This document shows positions 1 through 12,476 of a DNA stretch of 64,000 bases, piece after piece; the stretch's first letter is position 1, and the number at the start of each line of letters is the position of its first letter. Made by a program: the position numbers and the translations under genes. The DNA is taken from assembly GCA_000320545.1 (NCBI GenBank), contig ADNK01002596.1, positions 116,331 through 180,330 on the forward strand, read 5' to 3'. The notes under the pieces are model-generated. The model made no database searches and was not told where the DNA came from. It saw nothing but the letters and a program-made list of their open reading frames with translations. This stretch comes from Bigelowiella natans CCMP2755. Its lineage: Eukaryota; Cercozoa; Chlorarachniophyceae.

Positions 1-1411
1 ATCAATCAATCATTCAATCAATGAAGAGGGGTGTCACTGGTGCACGTGCTTCATTCTTTGATCCTTTCAAAGCACCATTGGAATTGCTTTGTTCACTTGT
101 TCGTGTTGACACGTGCATGCCACAACGTGACGAGACACAGTTTTCCTGACGCGGGTGTTTGTTCTTGTTTTCTTGGGCGTCGTTGTTCGCACGTTCCACT
201 CTTCTTCTTCTTCTTCTTCTTCTTCTTCTTCCTCCTCCTCCTACACCCCTGCGATGTAGCGAACATGGGAGCCTGGAGCCTGCTAGCCTGAGCTTCTTCA
301 CGTGCCATGTGTGATGGATGCATCTGAACAGTGTGACAAGGATGATAGACATGCAATACATTATGCTGTATTGCTGTGTCTATTATGAGGCCAGCCCAAA
401 CAAACTGAGCCATCAGATCCAGAGAGATGCACGTGCACACACACAGTTGATTGAGCGTGGCATGGCATGCACGTCTGGACCCATGTGGCAGAAATGTCGA
501 CAGTCTAGCAGCCATCACCAGATCAATCAAATCACAACAGCTAGACAACTCTGCTAGAATGCAACAAGAACTGTTCAGTGCAGAATCCACTCCAGGATCG
601 ACGAGATCCACACAACATCTAGCCTTGTGCACATCGCATCGATCGATCGGGCTGTGTCCACAACTGCAATTTCCTCTCGGCGCCTCGCTAGCGCGCAACA
701 TTTCTGCATTTCCCCCTCTAGCCCTCCCGTTGCATGCATCTGCATTTGCCAGCTTGTTTTTGTAATCCACTTTGTTGTGATGAAAAAGATTTAATCCAGC
801 AAAACACAGAAGATCACTTAGATTAGGCCGCAGCTTAACTAGAGATGATAAATGCGTTAGCATAATCTTGAAATTTAGTAGATTCACTCTTTTTGATCTT
901 AGCGAATCCAGACACTTATGTCATGGTCATCACCCAAATGTTAAGTACGCAATGCAAGTATCATTCCTATCGTGTCCTCTAACTATTACGGACGCAATGC
1001 AAGTTTCATTGCTGAAGGATGCTCATAACAACAGATTTGGTTTCGGATTAGTATGAATTGCTGTACTATTATCATTTTTGTAATATTTTAATTTAATTAG
1101 TAGCGGTCTAATTTTTGTTAACTCGATTATTGTCTTCCAAGTTTGTGTGCCGAGAGAGAAATAGATGGTGAGTTTGAAAAAAAGAGTAACTTTCTAATAA
1201 AGGAATACTATGTACAAGGAGAGAGGGTAAGTTTTTTTCTCGACTACATGTCCGTTACTGAGACTGGACCGATGAAGCCAGCAAACACTGTACAATACAC
1301 TGCCGACCCCATTGTAATTGGTTCCACGTTTCACATTTGATTAGTGAGAGGGGCTTCTTTCTAGTTCCCGGCCCGGCAGTGATTTTACATAACATTTTGA
1401 CGAAACTGCAC
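1..1411. other. Intergenic spacer, GCATGC-rich
   Basis: I see no supportable gene. The stretch has a TTC microsatellite near 201-240 and many GCATGC, CACGTG and CTAGC words up to about 760, then becomes AT-rich. Its open frames are short and lack splice context. It adjoins the 3' end of the minus-strand gene at 1412. Confidence 0.6.
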
Positions 1412-2014
1412 TCAAGCCAAGTGGGAGGGCAGAGCCGTTTCTTTTCCGTCTGAACCTCCGACATCAAGAGTAAGGTCAAATTGCAACATGTCCGAAAGAT
1501 CGTCTTGCTGAGATGGATACTGTCCCATCGTACCATTGTTGGTCCTAGACCCCGAGTTATGTTGCTCTAGTGAGGGGCCACCGCTGATTGTTCGTTTCTT
1601 CAACAACTCGAAAACAGTTGGAGACGAAGAGAGTTTAACATCCCCCGATCCCCTGGTGTCCTGAGAGGTGCCTTGTGAATTGGGTGCAGGGATAAATTTG
1701 CTCTGCTTTGCTCCACTTGTGAGCCTGTCTAGGAAACCAGATGGCAAATTCTGCGGACAAGAGAATCCCCCATATTCTGAGAGCGATCGTGACAGTTCCG
1801 TCTTTTCGGTTTCACTGCTTTTTCGTGAGAGTTCTGTCTCAAACATTGGGGAGCTGGGGAGGAGGAGGCTTGGTGGTTGAACTTTAGGTTTCAGTGGTCG
1901 TCGAGAAGGTGGTTGCGGCGGTATTCCAAATGCTGGGCACGAATGTGCAACTGATATCATACCACCTGCCAGTGACTCATGCTTTGAATTCAAAATTGGC
2001 TTGGCTTTGCTCAT
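1412..2014 (-). CDS. Terminal exon of an unknown Ser/Pro-rich protein (200 aa)
   Basis: A 200-codon frame runs from an ATG at 2014 to a stop at 1412-1414. The protein is polar, rich in Ser, Pro and Glu, with no membrane segment and no domain I recognise. A proline-rich stretch (PPQPPSRRP) lies near residue 33. The ATG directly follows a splice-acceptor-like sequence (ttcactag|G), so this is probably the last exon of a spliced gene. Either the ATG is the true start behind 5'UTR exons, or coding continues upstream. A possible donor at about 2341 and acceptor at about 2242 on the same strand support upstream exons, but their frames soon stop. The composition suggests a disordered regulatory protein. 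I do not assign a function. Confidence 0.55.
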   Translation of the reverse strand: MSKAKPILNSKHESLAGGMISVAHSCPAFGIPPQPPSRRPLKPKVQPPSLLLPSSPMFETELSRKSSETEKTELSRSLSEYGGFSCPQNLPSGFLDRLTSGAKQSKFIPAPNSQGTSQDTRGSGDVKLSSSPTVFELLKKRTISGGPSLEQHNSGSRTNNGTMGQYPSQQDDLSDMLQFDLTLDVGGSDGKETALPSHLA

Positions 2015-3258
2015 CCTAGTGAAAGCGGAAGTAGAGACTTAAACTAACGTTTTCGCAAATCGTTGACACTTTCCTATCCCTGAGAAAATAAACGATTTTT
2101 AAAAAATAAGTGTAGATGCTAATCTCATGAAAAGACACATTACACATACATTAACAGGGTTATTTCCCAGATTTGGACTACCTTAATGATATCAATTTTA
2201 ACCTGGTAATGGCCTAGCAATCGCTCATCTTATTCAATGGCTTCTTCTGTAAAATTGGAATGATAGTTGAATGAGTAAAGCTATCTTTAGAAAGTATTTC
2301 TTCACATTCATCGCCGCCTCCGTAATCTGAGGAGCTTACCTTAAAGAGGGTTTGGCGGTGTAAAGAGAGATAGCAACTGGGATTCAACCTTGCAAGAAAT
2401 TTTGATGAAATTTTCAAATAAAAAGTTTACCCTTATTACTGAAATGCTTCTTACATTTGAAAAAAATATACAGTAAAATGGTAGTACGACTTGTGCATGA
2501 ATCCAATTATAACCATAGTAGGACGTATTTTTCTGTTCACACAAAATAATAAAAATTCTGAATTTATTTTCAGACTATGAAGTACTTCCTTTTGATGATA
2601 AATCTTCACGTAGGTTTATAAATTACATCTCCGACAACACAATATTTATTTTTAGCTCATAATATCGTCGTATGATTTGTGAGGGAAAATGTGATGATCT
2701 TAGAGTAGTACTTTTTTGGTAGTATGTTGATTTCTGGGAGCTCAGGAGAAAAGAAGATGAAAAACTTTTTTAAAAAAGGAAGGTGCAAAAACAGATACGG
2801 CGAGCTGATGAGTATCTTCTTCAAGTAATTTTTGGCCTGTTTCCTATTCTTCTGTGTTAATCCAAATGTGGTTTCAGATTTTAGGGTTCGTTTTGTTGGT
2901 AGTGTTAGTTGCGCCAGGGTATCTGGTTTTTTCTCTTTGTTATGGGTGATGAGAAACCCTACAGTTGTAGTAGATCTACGGAAACAAACAAACGATGTTC
3001 GCAACATTTATTCTTGATCGCACGCACCGGAGAAATAACAATAGCCTATTGGAAAATCTCCCTTCTCGGCACGATCCGTGATTCGACAAAAACCATCAAA
3101 ACTAAGGGGATTAGTTGCAATATTTTCAAAGAAAGTTTGTCACATGCAACGTTCCTCCTTGCCAAAAACACACAAAGAAATTTTAAGTCTAACAGTTAGC
3201 ATTTGAATACTCAGAGTCTCTCCAGAGACGACAGCTGTTGTCGACTAATGGAAAGATA
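2015..3258. other. Divergent AT-rich region between two genes
   Basis: This region separates the minus-strand gene at 1412-2014 from the plus-strand kinase. It probably holds both promoters and 5' non-coding exons. It is AT-rich, without long microsatellites or GCATGC clusters. A weak frame at 2657-3007 (-) has no supporting splice or domain signal. Confidence 0.45.
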
Positions 3259-5122
3259 ATGGAAGAAAATCACTATGTACCGGGAGGTGTCTACGGCACA
3301 CCTGTGGTGCTCGAGGAGGCAAAAGACCAGCATCGTGAAGAAGAACTTTATCAAAAGCTCTTCTACAAACAAGAAGAGGTAGAAGAAATGTAGGATGGAA
3401 ATAAAGTGAATTTTATAAGGTGTACCTTGACACTGTGACTCAATTGCAGATCGAAATTGGAGAGAAACTGGGTGAAGGGAATTTTGCAGCGACATTTTGT
3501 GGAAGAATAAAGGATCTTGGGATCTCAGTGGCCCTAAAAGTCGCGAAGGCATCGGTTCGTAGTTGATATAATCGCTATCGCGTTCAAGCTACTGATACTA
3601 TGTAAATTGAAAAGGTGGATGATGAGAGTATACATGTGGAGATAAGCAATTTTTCCAAGATCGGAAAGCATCGCAATGTGCTCCGGTATATCGGTTTTGT
3701 GATGCTGGTTGATAAGCCATGCTATATGACTGAGCTTTGCTCTTATGGCAATCTTCACGACCTCCATGATTCGGAAAGATTTGATAAAGAGGCTAACTTT
3801 CTGAGAGTGGCGACAGATATATGCTGCGGTCTTGCACATTTACATGCAAAGGGTGTTGTACACCGAGACATTGCATGTAGAAATCTCCTGATGCGGAAAG
3901 ATGGTTCTGTACTGATCGCTGACTACGGTCTAGCTCGTGTAGTAGGCACAGGAGATGAGGCATATTATACCGCAGGGAAAGCTCCGACAGCATGGCCATG
4001 GATGGCACCAGAATCGTTTACCTATCTCGATTCAAAAATCAAACTTGTTAAGGGAAAGTTTACCAAGAAATCCGATGTATATATGCTTGGGGTACGTTAG
4101 ATAGATCGTGTGTGCGTGGAGGCAAAACTAATCTAACTAAAGTCACGGACATATACACTGCCTGCGTATAGTATTTTTGTGTTGTGTGTTTGATTTTTAA
4201 ACTCAAGACTATATTAATTATATCTAAGGTGGCTTTCTGGGAAATGTTAACAAGAGGGAAAAGACCATACGAGGAGAGCACAGGTGGTGTGTCATCAGCA
4301 AGAATCGGAGCTAGGGAGGCTTCGGAAAGAATACGATTAGGATTATTGAAATTATCAACACCCAAAAACGCAACAGTCATACAGAAGACAATTGTGGAGG
4401 CCTGCTTAGCTTTTGATCCAGAGGAACGTCCATCAGCTATGGGGGTGCTCTCAAACGTACTTTACATCAATCCTACCCAAGAACAACTTTCGGAGTGGAA
4501 AGAAAGTTTGGTAAGGAGGAGGAGGAGGAAGAAAATGTTCAAACTAGACGATAAGGTACATTATTATAGTCCGGTAAAAGGCGAGTATGTAAAAACTCGG
4601 AGGAAAATAGTGGAAATCAATTACGACCGTCAGGAGGTCCGATTAGATCGAATGGTGGGAATGCTGCGATTTGATCAAATATCACACCAGCCTCCTCCTC
4701 ATGATAAAGAGGTAAAAGATTTGAGGGGCAGGGAAAGAAAAATAGATTATAATCAGAAATATTGTGGCAATGGTAATGATTACACTAAAGAGGATGGCTC
4801 GAGCCCTATAAAGGTTGCCTCTCTTTCTAATGGAGCAACAAAGACGAAGGATCGGAATTGTCAGCGGAATATACTTCCACCTCACTCCCCTGTACTCATA
4901 AAGTATGAAGATGAAAAAGTTGAGAAAGAGAGAACAGAGACGAATTTTGTCCCCAAAGTTGGAGATTATGTTTTTTTTTTCAGCGCAGCACTTAAGCGAA
5001 TGAGTAAAATAAGAAGGCAAGTTACAAAAGTAGACCTAAATATGCGGATAGCGTGGTTGAAAGGAATGAAAAATAGAAACCCGCTCTCTTTCGACCAACT
5101 CGCACCCAATAACAACTTGTAG
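3259..5122 (+). CDS. Tyrosine-kinase-like protein kinase with two C-terminal repeat modules
   Basis: Four exons (3259-3378, 3450-3554, 3615-4091, 4229-5122), all phase 0 with GT-AG introns, give 531 aa. The kinase domain spans about residues 41-320. Visible motifs are the glycine loop LGEGNFAATFCG (47-58), the beta-3 lysine in VALK (K70), HRDIACRN with catalytic D160, DYG in place of DFG (178-180), WPWMAPES (202-209) and KSDVYMLG (227-234). HRDxAxRN and WMAPE fit tyrosine-kinase or TKL families. The loop has Ala where Gly is usual (NFAA). After the kinase comes an Arg-rich stretch, then two related segments at about 337-385 and 474-531. They share a hydrophobic start, RRK/RRQ, a VRLDRM/IAWLKGM strand and FDQ. 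Start choice: the ATG at 3259, because an ATG at 3248 stops after three codons. It is likely cytosolic; I see no signal peptide. Substrates are unknown. Confidence 0.85.
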
Positions 5123-5576
5123 CGAGATGTAGGAGTAATGAAACCTGTCTCAATGATGATCATGAACACAATCTAAATGACAAAAGAAAAAGGAAACGAA
5201 TTTGATGATGCCCCATGATGAAGCAATGTGGCACGCACAGCACCAATTAAGTAGGCAACGTGGCATGAGCATGCGCTACAGCTGACCCTGCACAAATGCC
5301 CCGTGAAAGACAAGCCTGTAATGTTCAGCTACGCATGACCGACCCCTTAGAGCATTGTGCCCGGCTAGCCATTCTGTCACATGCAATGTTTCATGCATGA
5401 ACGTTGCAAACGATTGAAAAAATCTCTGCACAACACGATGTGTGCGTGCGACAATGTGCTCTCTGCTCTGACCCACACTCCAAACACAACGCACAGTTTT
5501 CATGTTCAACGACACGTGTGGTCACGTGCAATCATCAAATTTGTTCCTCCCACTCATCCAACATGCACTCCACACA

Positions 5577-5577
5577 C

Positions 5578-5616
<39 letters not shown>

Positions 5617-5627
5617 ACACACACATT
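5577..5627. repeat. (CA)n microsatellite
   Basis: About 25 CA units with one interruption, in intergenic DNA. Confidence 0.95.
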
Positions 5628-5990
5628 GTTCAATGTGCAGTCTAGCAGTTGCATCGGATGACGACAATCGGAAAAATGCAACAATTTTGTCATGCGTACA
5701 TGCATCCGTCCCCGAGCAACGCTGGCACGTTCACAATGCAGGATGTGTCAAGGAAACGAGCTTGCATTGCGATGAGTGGAGAGCCGCTGCAAGCTAGCAA
5801 GACATGCAACGTTTGTGTCTTCAGCTCGATGTGTGCCGGTCTGTTTCAGCGGGCTTGCGGTAGCTGTTTGGCTTTTGTGCGCGGGACTGTGTTGGAGATG
5901 TCACCGCAAGTCAACACGCGGTCCTGTGTGCGTTTGAATTCTGATGACCTGAGAACTTGCGCTGCATGCATGTGCATGTTGGATTCCGGC

Positions 5991-6180
5991 GCATTCGCGA
6001 AGATTCTCGAATCATCCAGAATTCTCTCGAATTCTCTCGAGCGTTCTGGAAGATTCCCGAAGCTTCCGGAATGCTCTCGAAGCTTCCGGAGAATTCTCGA
6101 AACTTCTGGAGAATTCTCGAACATTGTGGAAGACTCTCGAAACTTCCGGAATGTTCTCGAATTCTCTGGAAGGTTCTCGA
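5991..6180. repeat. 10-bp / 20-bp tandem array of TTCnnGA(A) units
   Basis: Nineteen consecutive 10-base blocks can be read without a gap, all ending in GA. Most read xxxTTCnnGA, so TTCnnGAA recurs every 10 bases. From 6031 to 6180 the blocks alternate strictly between CGA and GGA endings, which makes a 20-bp higher-order unit. The alternation of inverted TTC and GAA triplets spaced by two bases is the known layout of heat-shock elements. The array lies between two gene 3' ends, not at a visible promoter, so a simple minisatellite is equally possible. Confidence 0.9.
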
Positions 6181-7295
6181 AGTTCTGAGAACTTCCATGC
6201 GCATGCACACAGCGCAGCGTGCAGTGACGTGCACAGCAGCGCAGCGTGCAGCACGAGTGGGCGTGCGCATGCTGCGACAGTTCCTCAATCGTGGGTGGCG
6301 CGGCCACACCGCTGACAGTCTGCACGCAAAGCAGCAGCAGGCCACAATGCCACGGTGCATGCACGTTGCAGACACAGCCTCATCGCATGTCTAGACACAC
6401 CCAAGATGCACGCATGTGTGCAGCACGCCGCTGCCTTGCAGTGCTCACGCACAGCGTCAGCGCACACGTCTGTAGACGTGCCCACCGCCAATGGATCGAT
6501 TGAATGCGAGAACGGCAGCTAGTCTAGCAGTGCACGATGCATGGTGGTGATTGCGCACGTGCTGCAAGCAACACAACAGGTTCATGTTGCACGCAAGATC
6601 GCAAAGCAGCTCGGATCACTGCCCATCGATCACTTTAGCAGCAGCTCACTAGCTCAAATGGCTGCTGGGAATCATCGTGCAGTCAGATGCACCATCTGAA
6701 CCAGATTGTTGCAGTGCATTGCATTGAGACGCTGTTCGTGCGTGTCCAACCAGCTTGATTCTTTTCAAAGATTGGTCACAACAACTCACCAACTTGTGTT
6801 AATTTTTTTCGTGATGGATGGGAACTGTGGAAAACTAATGCGCCACAAACATGCTGTGTGACAATTCAAAGAGGAATCTCTTCCATGATGCTGTCCATGA
6901 GAACTTGCACGCATAAAAGTGTTCCAGTGTGCATGATTGATGCACCGACGATGGTGGCCGTCTAGCCATGCGAAAATGATCCAGACGCAGTGGCGGTAGG
7001 AATGATGTGGTAGCACACCGTGGTTTCATTTGTCGTTGGAAGTGGACCAGATCGTCTAATTAATGGCACCTCCAGTCGTTGCTCACATCATCATCTCACA
7101 TTTCCTCTCTGTGTGTGCATGTGCATGTGCGTGTGTGTTTTGCATCATCTGTCTAATCTCGGCTCAAAGATGCCATGAGCAAGATGAGCCACATGAGGTC
7201 AGAACCTACACAACATGCAATCATGAATGTGAGTGGTGAGTGATGATGCTCGGTATTGGCAGTGGCAGTAGCAGTAACAAAGTAGCATGTGTGAA

Positions 7296-7361
7296 TCAAG
7301 CACTACGAATCGATGCAATGCAAACACACAGCAACAAGAGTGATGTAGCAGCAGCAGCAAC

Positions 7362-7396
<35 letters not shown>

Positions 7397-7480
7397 CAGT
7401 GAGATCATGTGTTTGGAAGATGAATGTTGGTGATAGATCTGCTGCATTGGTGGCTGTTGCAGTGATGATAATGATCATAG

Positions 7481-7514
<34 letters not shown>

Positions 7515-8778
7515 CTCCTCACGTAATTGCTCTTTCCTCCGTCTACAGATGATTGTACTATCGTGGTCATCATCCTCCTCCTCCTCGTCGCCTATACGCT
7601 TTGCATCATCGCAATCGCCTGTACTGCTTCTCACTCTAGCACCCTTTTCATCATCTTCCTCCTCCTCCTCCTCCTTTATAAAAAATAGTCACGAAAATGA
7701 AAAACAAAATGTGATTAACGGTATTCCTTCTTCTAGTACTAATATTTAAACACTATATTCTACTGCTACTACAACCACTACAACTACTACCATTACTGCT
7801 ACTTCCTATAGCAAGCAGCACCACTATGTCCGCTCAGATGATCATTATCATCATCATCATCATCAACTGACCTTAATGAAGTAGGGATTGTTTCCTCTAA
7901 TGAAAGGAGCGAAAAATGATGATAATGCTGATGATTTAAGAACTCCTTTCTTTTTCTTCTTCAGCTGCAGCAGGATGCCTCTTGTGAAAACGATGATAAA
8001 GCCGACGCTTACACATCTCGGGTATTTTCGTATTGTTTTAAGAAATCTCCTGAATAATTATTTACTTTGTTTTGGTAACATCGATCGAAGCACACATTAC
8101 TCTCAGGTATGATGATGATGATGATGATATCATCATCATCATGATTAGTAGTAGGTGTAGTAGTGGTAGTAGTAGTGGTAGTAGTAGTGGTAGTAGTAGT
8201 GGTAGTAGTAGTAGTAGGAACACATGTACTACTATATATGTATATACCTTTTTTGGAATAGAGCACAAACCATCCCAATAAGAAGTGATGGTTCAACATA
8301 TCTTTGCCATATTGTTATTATTTTCTTCTCCTTTTCCCACTTTGTGCTGCTAAGTAAGCTTGTCCCAGGAGATGCAGATGATGAAGATGAGGACGGTGAT
8401 GATGTAAGGTAATTAGATAATGATTTTGTACAAGTTGTAACTCCTCTCGATTTCTTCATATTTGCCTAAACAATCGATCGGAGAAAGAAGAAGAAGAAGA
8501 AGAAAAAGAAAAAGAATAGAGTAGATAAGTGGTACGACTTGTCGCAGTAGCAAGCAATAAAGTGTGTGCGCTACTACTTCAGCAGTACTACTTCTACAAC
8601 ATGACCCACCACCACCACAACCACTACTACCTATTATTATTATTTAGTGATAGTATATTGAGGAGGAAAGAACGGGCAGTAGGTGTAATAAGCAAAAAGT
8701 AATGAAGATAATGATATTGAGATATGATGATATTAAGGCAAATGTAGTACCTCTTTCAACATATCCAGTCTGCTGGGG

Positions 8779-8812
<34 letters not shown>

Positions 8813-9650
8813 GAGTCTTCTTCTTCTGCTTCTTCTTACTATTACCACTACGAGTACTATTTCCATGGGATATTATCACTGTTCTAGTCGTACTCCTCTT
8901 CATCGTCGCTGCCGCACCCGTTTTCATTTCCATTCTTCGTGTTGGTCCCGGCGACTGATCATCAGCATTATCGTCATAATAAATCAAATCATTCAACTAA
9001 CAATTTTAATAATAATAAATAATCAAGTACAACTGATGTGTATTATTGGACGATAGCAAACGATGATAATGATATTTTACTGGTTTTAATAATGAATGTT
9101 TGAATTAGTAAGTATATTCTTGTTGCATCATCATCATCATCATTATCGTCATCATCATCGTCATCATCACCATATATGGCGCAAGCATAAGCGGTGGCAT
9201 TTCTCCTCCTCCTAGTTCTCCATTGATACTATCTGCTCTGCTTCTCGGCGAAAAAGATGGTGATGACGCCACCGATAAGGACTCCTGTATCTGCCAGTAA
9301 AGTAAGTAGCAAACAACCAAAGAGATTAAAAAGATAACGTGGCATCACCAACAAATGAAACAACATTCTTATTCCTCTTTCTTCGCCATCGTTACAATCA
9401 TAACTATGATTATAATTATCAATGCACACATCATCATCACCAAAATTTTGTTGTTGTGTGGTAATTGTCAGTTATAGTATATTTATTGCTTTGCACCAAA
9501 TAGCATTTTACGTGAGCAGCACTACCTGTGATAATAATAACACATCGGACTGTTGTTCTTTTTTGCCTTCTCCCAGATGATTAGTACCATTCTTCTTGTT
9601 GACTATAAAACCATCATTATCATAATCATCACCATCATAGCCGTCTTAGA

Positions 9651-9689
<39 letters not shown>

Positions 9690-9908
9690 CATTGTCTAGC
9701 CCACTCGCGACATTATTAGAATGATGCTCATCATGTTCTCCTAGTGACGATAATGCCATCGTTGTTGTCTCCTCTTCTCCTCCTCCCTTTTTTCTTTTTG
9801 CTTCCTTTTTTGCTTCTTCTTCTTGTTCTTTTTGATTATCTAGTCCTCCTTGTTTCAAGTTTGAGGCACTCAATGCGACTTTCTTTACTGTACATACGAC
9901 CTTCGATC

Positions 9909-9940
<32 letters not shown>

Positions 9941-10581
9941 CCTATCTTCATGAATAAATGAGAAGAAGAAAGGTAGCTCACAATGTTTACCAAGAAATTA
10001 TTTGTTGTTTCATAAGGGTAGCTAGCTACTACAGCAACGTACTGCTACTGCTGCTGCTGCTGCTGCTTTTCATATCGGAAAGGAGCAATAATATTCACAA
10101 TTACTTCCATCGTGATAGATTTCTTGGTTAATGACGATGATGATTATGAGGATGATGGTGATGATGATGCGGGTACTGATGGTGTTGTCTTCTTGTATCA
10201 TCGTAGTTACGACTCTTTGTTTATTTGTTTGCAGCAACTTTAACGACACGAAGCACCGCAAGAAGACTCTTGTTTTGGTGTGGCATTATACGTTAGTATT
10301 CTTATTTATTGTGTTGTTGTTGTTTTATGCATTTCATTATTGTGTTGATGATGCAAGAAGGACAAGCATAAGCAGCACCGTGGTTTGGAGATTAAAGGAC
10401 AGCAGGTTGTGTGTTGTTGCTGGGAGGAAGAAGAAGAACGTTTGCCTGGAGATATACATATTGCATCATGTTTTATAATCACACTAATACATCTTCTGCA
10501 TACTACTTACCATGATATACATGCATGATAATTGTTATCTTCAATCATCATCTTTCGTAATTGAGAGATTGTTGTCGTCAT
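7296..10581 (-). CDS. Orphan 13-exon protein, about 507 aa
   Basis: I assemble 13 exons on the minus strand: 10581-10511, 10445-10379, 10214-10177, 10021-9991, 9900-9690, 9602-9526, 9290-9171, 8954-8751, 8465-8248, 8099-8015, 7964-7872, 7673-7523 and 7453-7296. Every junction keeps the frame, and the total (1,524 nt) is divisible by three. The product is polar and of low complexity: Lys/Glu-rich about residue 90, a poly-Thr run from an in-frame (ACT)n inside exon 8, acidic runs near residues 410 and 440, and a second Thr run followed by a hydrophobic C-terminus (about 20 residues) that could be a tail anchor. I recognise no domain. Middle exons are best supported; the first four are short and least sure. 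The start (ATG at 10581) lies 287 bases past the DUG3-like stop on the same strand. Confidence 0.5.
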
Positions 10582-10600
10582 GCATGCATGCACAGTGTTG

Positions 10601-10601
10601 C

Positions 10602-10643
<42 letters not shown>
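10601..10643. repeat. (TA)n microsatellite
   Basis: About 21 TA units in the short gap between the DUG3-like stop and the start of the next minus-strand gene. Confidence 0.95.
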
Positions 10644-10644
<1 letters not shown>

Positions 10645-10816
10645 CAAAGATCCTCGCATTTTGTTTGTCTCACACCATGTACTACTACTACTACTACTAC
10701 TACTATAAATAGCACTCTAGTGCGTACACAATCAGGCGAAATGGTGATGATCGATCATGTGCAGCAGTAGTAGTAGTAGTGGTAGTAATGGTAGTAGCAG
10801 TGCCGTATACAAACAA

Positions 10817-10847
<31 letters not shown>

Positions 10848-10867
10848 TGCACATCAAAGTAGTCGCC

Positions 10868-11028
10868 TTACGTACAATAATGTATGGTCATTGGTATTAG
10901 TTCCACTTTCCCCGCTGTGGATCTATTCTTTTTGTCCCCATGAATGATGATCATAGTGCTTTCAGCCACGAGATTCCAGCATGGATCCCTTCTCATTAGT
11001 TTTTCATAATATATGTTAGTCGAGTGTC

Positions 11029-11063
<35 letters not shown>

Positions 11064-11134
11064 CACAATCGCCTCATACCGATGATGATATCCATGCTGA
11101 TTTTCTCTCTGTCTTTGTGTGTGTGTGTGAGTGA

Positions 11135-11187
<53 letters not shown>

Positions 11188-11245
11188 AGGGGCAAGGGAG
11201 AGAGTATATCCTTGAGATATTAACTCGATCAAGTACTCAAAGAAC

Positions 11246-11282
<37 letters not shown>

Positions 11283-12439
11283 TCTATTAATATAAGTATA
11301 TCACAATTACATTGTAAGGGGTTCTGAGGAGACAATGACGCACTCTGCATGCAATTCTTTGACTTTTGGATGTACCAAGTCCTCATTTTGTGCCCATATC
11401 TTGGTTTTACCTCAAGATAAAAGGTGATAATCATGATGGTGATGGAAAAAAGAAAAGGGAGAAGAAACAAAGGAAAGTTAAACGACGAAGAAACAAGGCT
11501 GCTAATACTAAGAGAATGAGGAGAAGGAGGGGGATAGGGAGAAGACAAAAAGAACAAAGCTGCTAGTTCTAAGAGAATGAGGAGAAGTAGGAGGAGGAGG
11601 AGGAGAAGAGAGGGATAAGAAAAAGACAATAAGAAGAATGCTTATTACTACTACTACTACTACTATGCAAATTAAGGTGGGTGGGTGAGTGGGTTATCAT
11701 CATTCCTTGTACTGAACATCATCATACAACCATGGGTTATCATCATTCCTTGTACTGAACATCATCATACAACCATACGCCGTACTGCTACTACTACTAC
11801 TACTACTACTACTACCACTACCATTTTCTCCTTTAATTTCCTTGAGCATAGCGAAATAGAGAGAGGGGGGTTCGGACTTTCCCCGACGAAATCTAGTGAA
11901 TAATATGTGAGGAAGTGTAGCAATCATCAATTCTCCATTATATTCTCCAAAATACATTAAACTGCTGCGTTAAGTAAGTAGTAGTACTACTAGCAGTACC
12001 TTGTTGCTATTATTGTGCTGCCATTTGTCACTGCTAGATTCAAAGAACAAGCACTGCTACGTGATGAGAACCCAATCATCATATCCACGATCGTCTGAAT
12101 TGTACTTTGAAAGAATCAACAACAACAAATATTTTTTGATTAATCATTGGTGTATATATAAGGAATTCGTTGTTAGACTATTATTACTCTTGCAAAGCTT
12201 TTGCAATTTGTTTTGGAGTCGCATTTAACATATTGCCCTCCTCCTTCTTCTTACTCTTTTTCTTCTTCTTCTTCTTGCTGCTTTTCTTCTCACTGCTTTG
12301 ATGACTATAATCATCATCGTTACTACTCTTGCTGCTACAACCACCAGCATTGGCCTCTTCTTCCTCCTCCTCTTTCTTATTTTTCTCCTCTTTTGCTGCT
12401 GCTGCTGCTGTTGCGACATTTCTCTGTCGTGCACATATA

Positions 12440-12476
<37 letters not shown>

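Larger units (their letters stand above)
5123..7295. other. Spacer between convergent genes, GCATGC-rich
   Basis: The kinase (+) and the orphan gene (-) end toward this stretch. It has higher GC than the introns, few trinucleotide repeats, and many GCATGC, GCACGTG and CTAGC words. It contains a CA tract (5577-5627), the 10-bp array (5991-6180) and a small direct repeat of GCGCAGCGTGCAG near 6222-6255. Overlapping open frames at 5650-6375 on both strands come from the array, whose period is not a multiple of three. I see no gene. Confidence 0.6.

Noticed and set aside
5649-6375. Long overlapping open frames on both strands
   Set aside because: They arise from the 10-bp array, whose unit contains no stop in most registers. 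They mirror each other on both strands and have no splice or family support.
8224-8412. Plus-strand acidic frame ending at a GTAATT donor
   Set aside because: The minus strand of the same stretch gives an exon that fits a 13-exon chain in phase.
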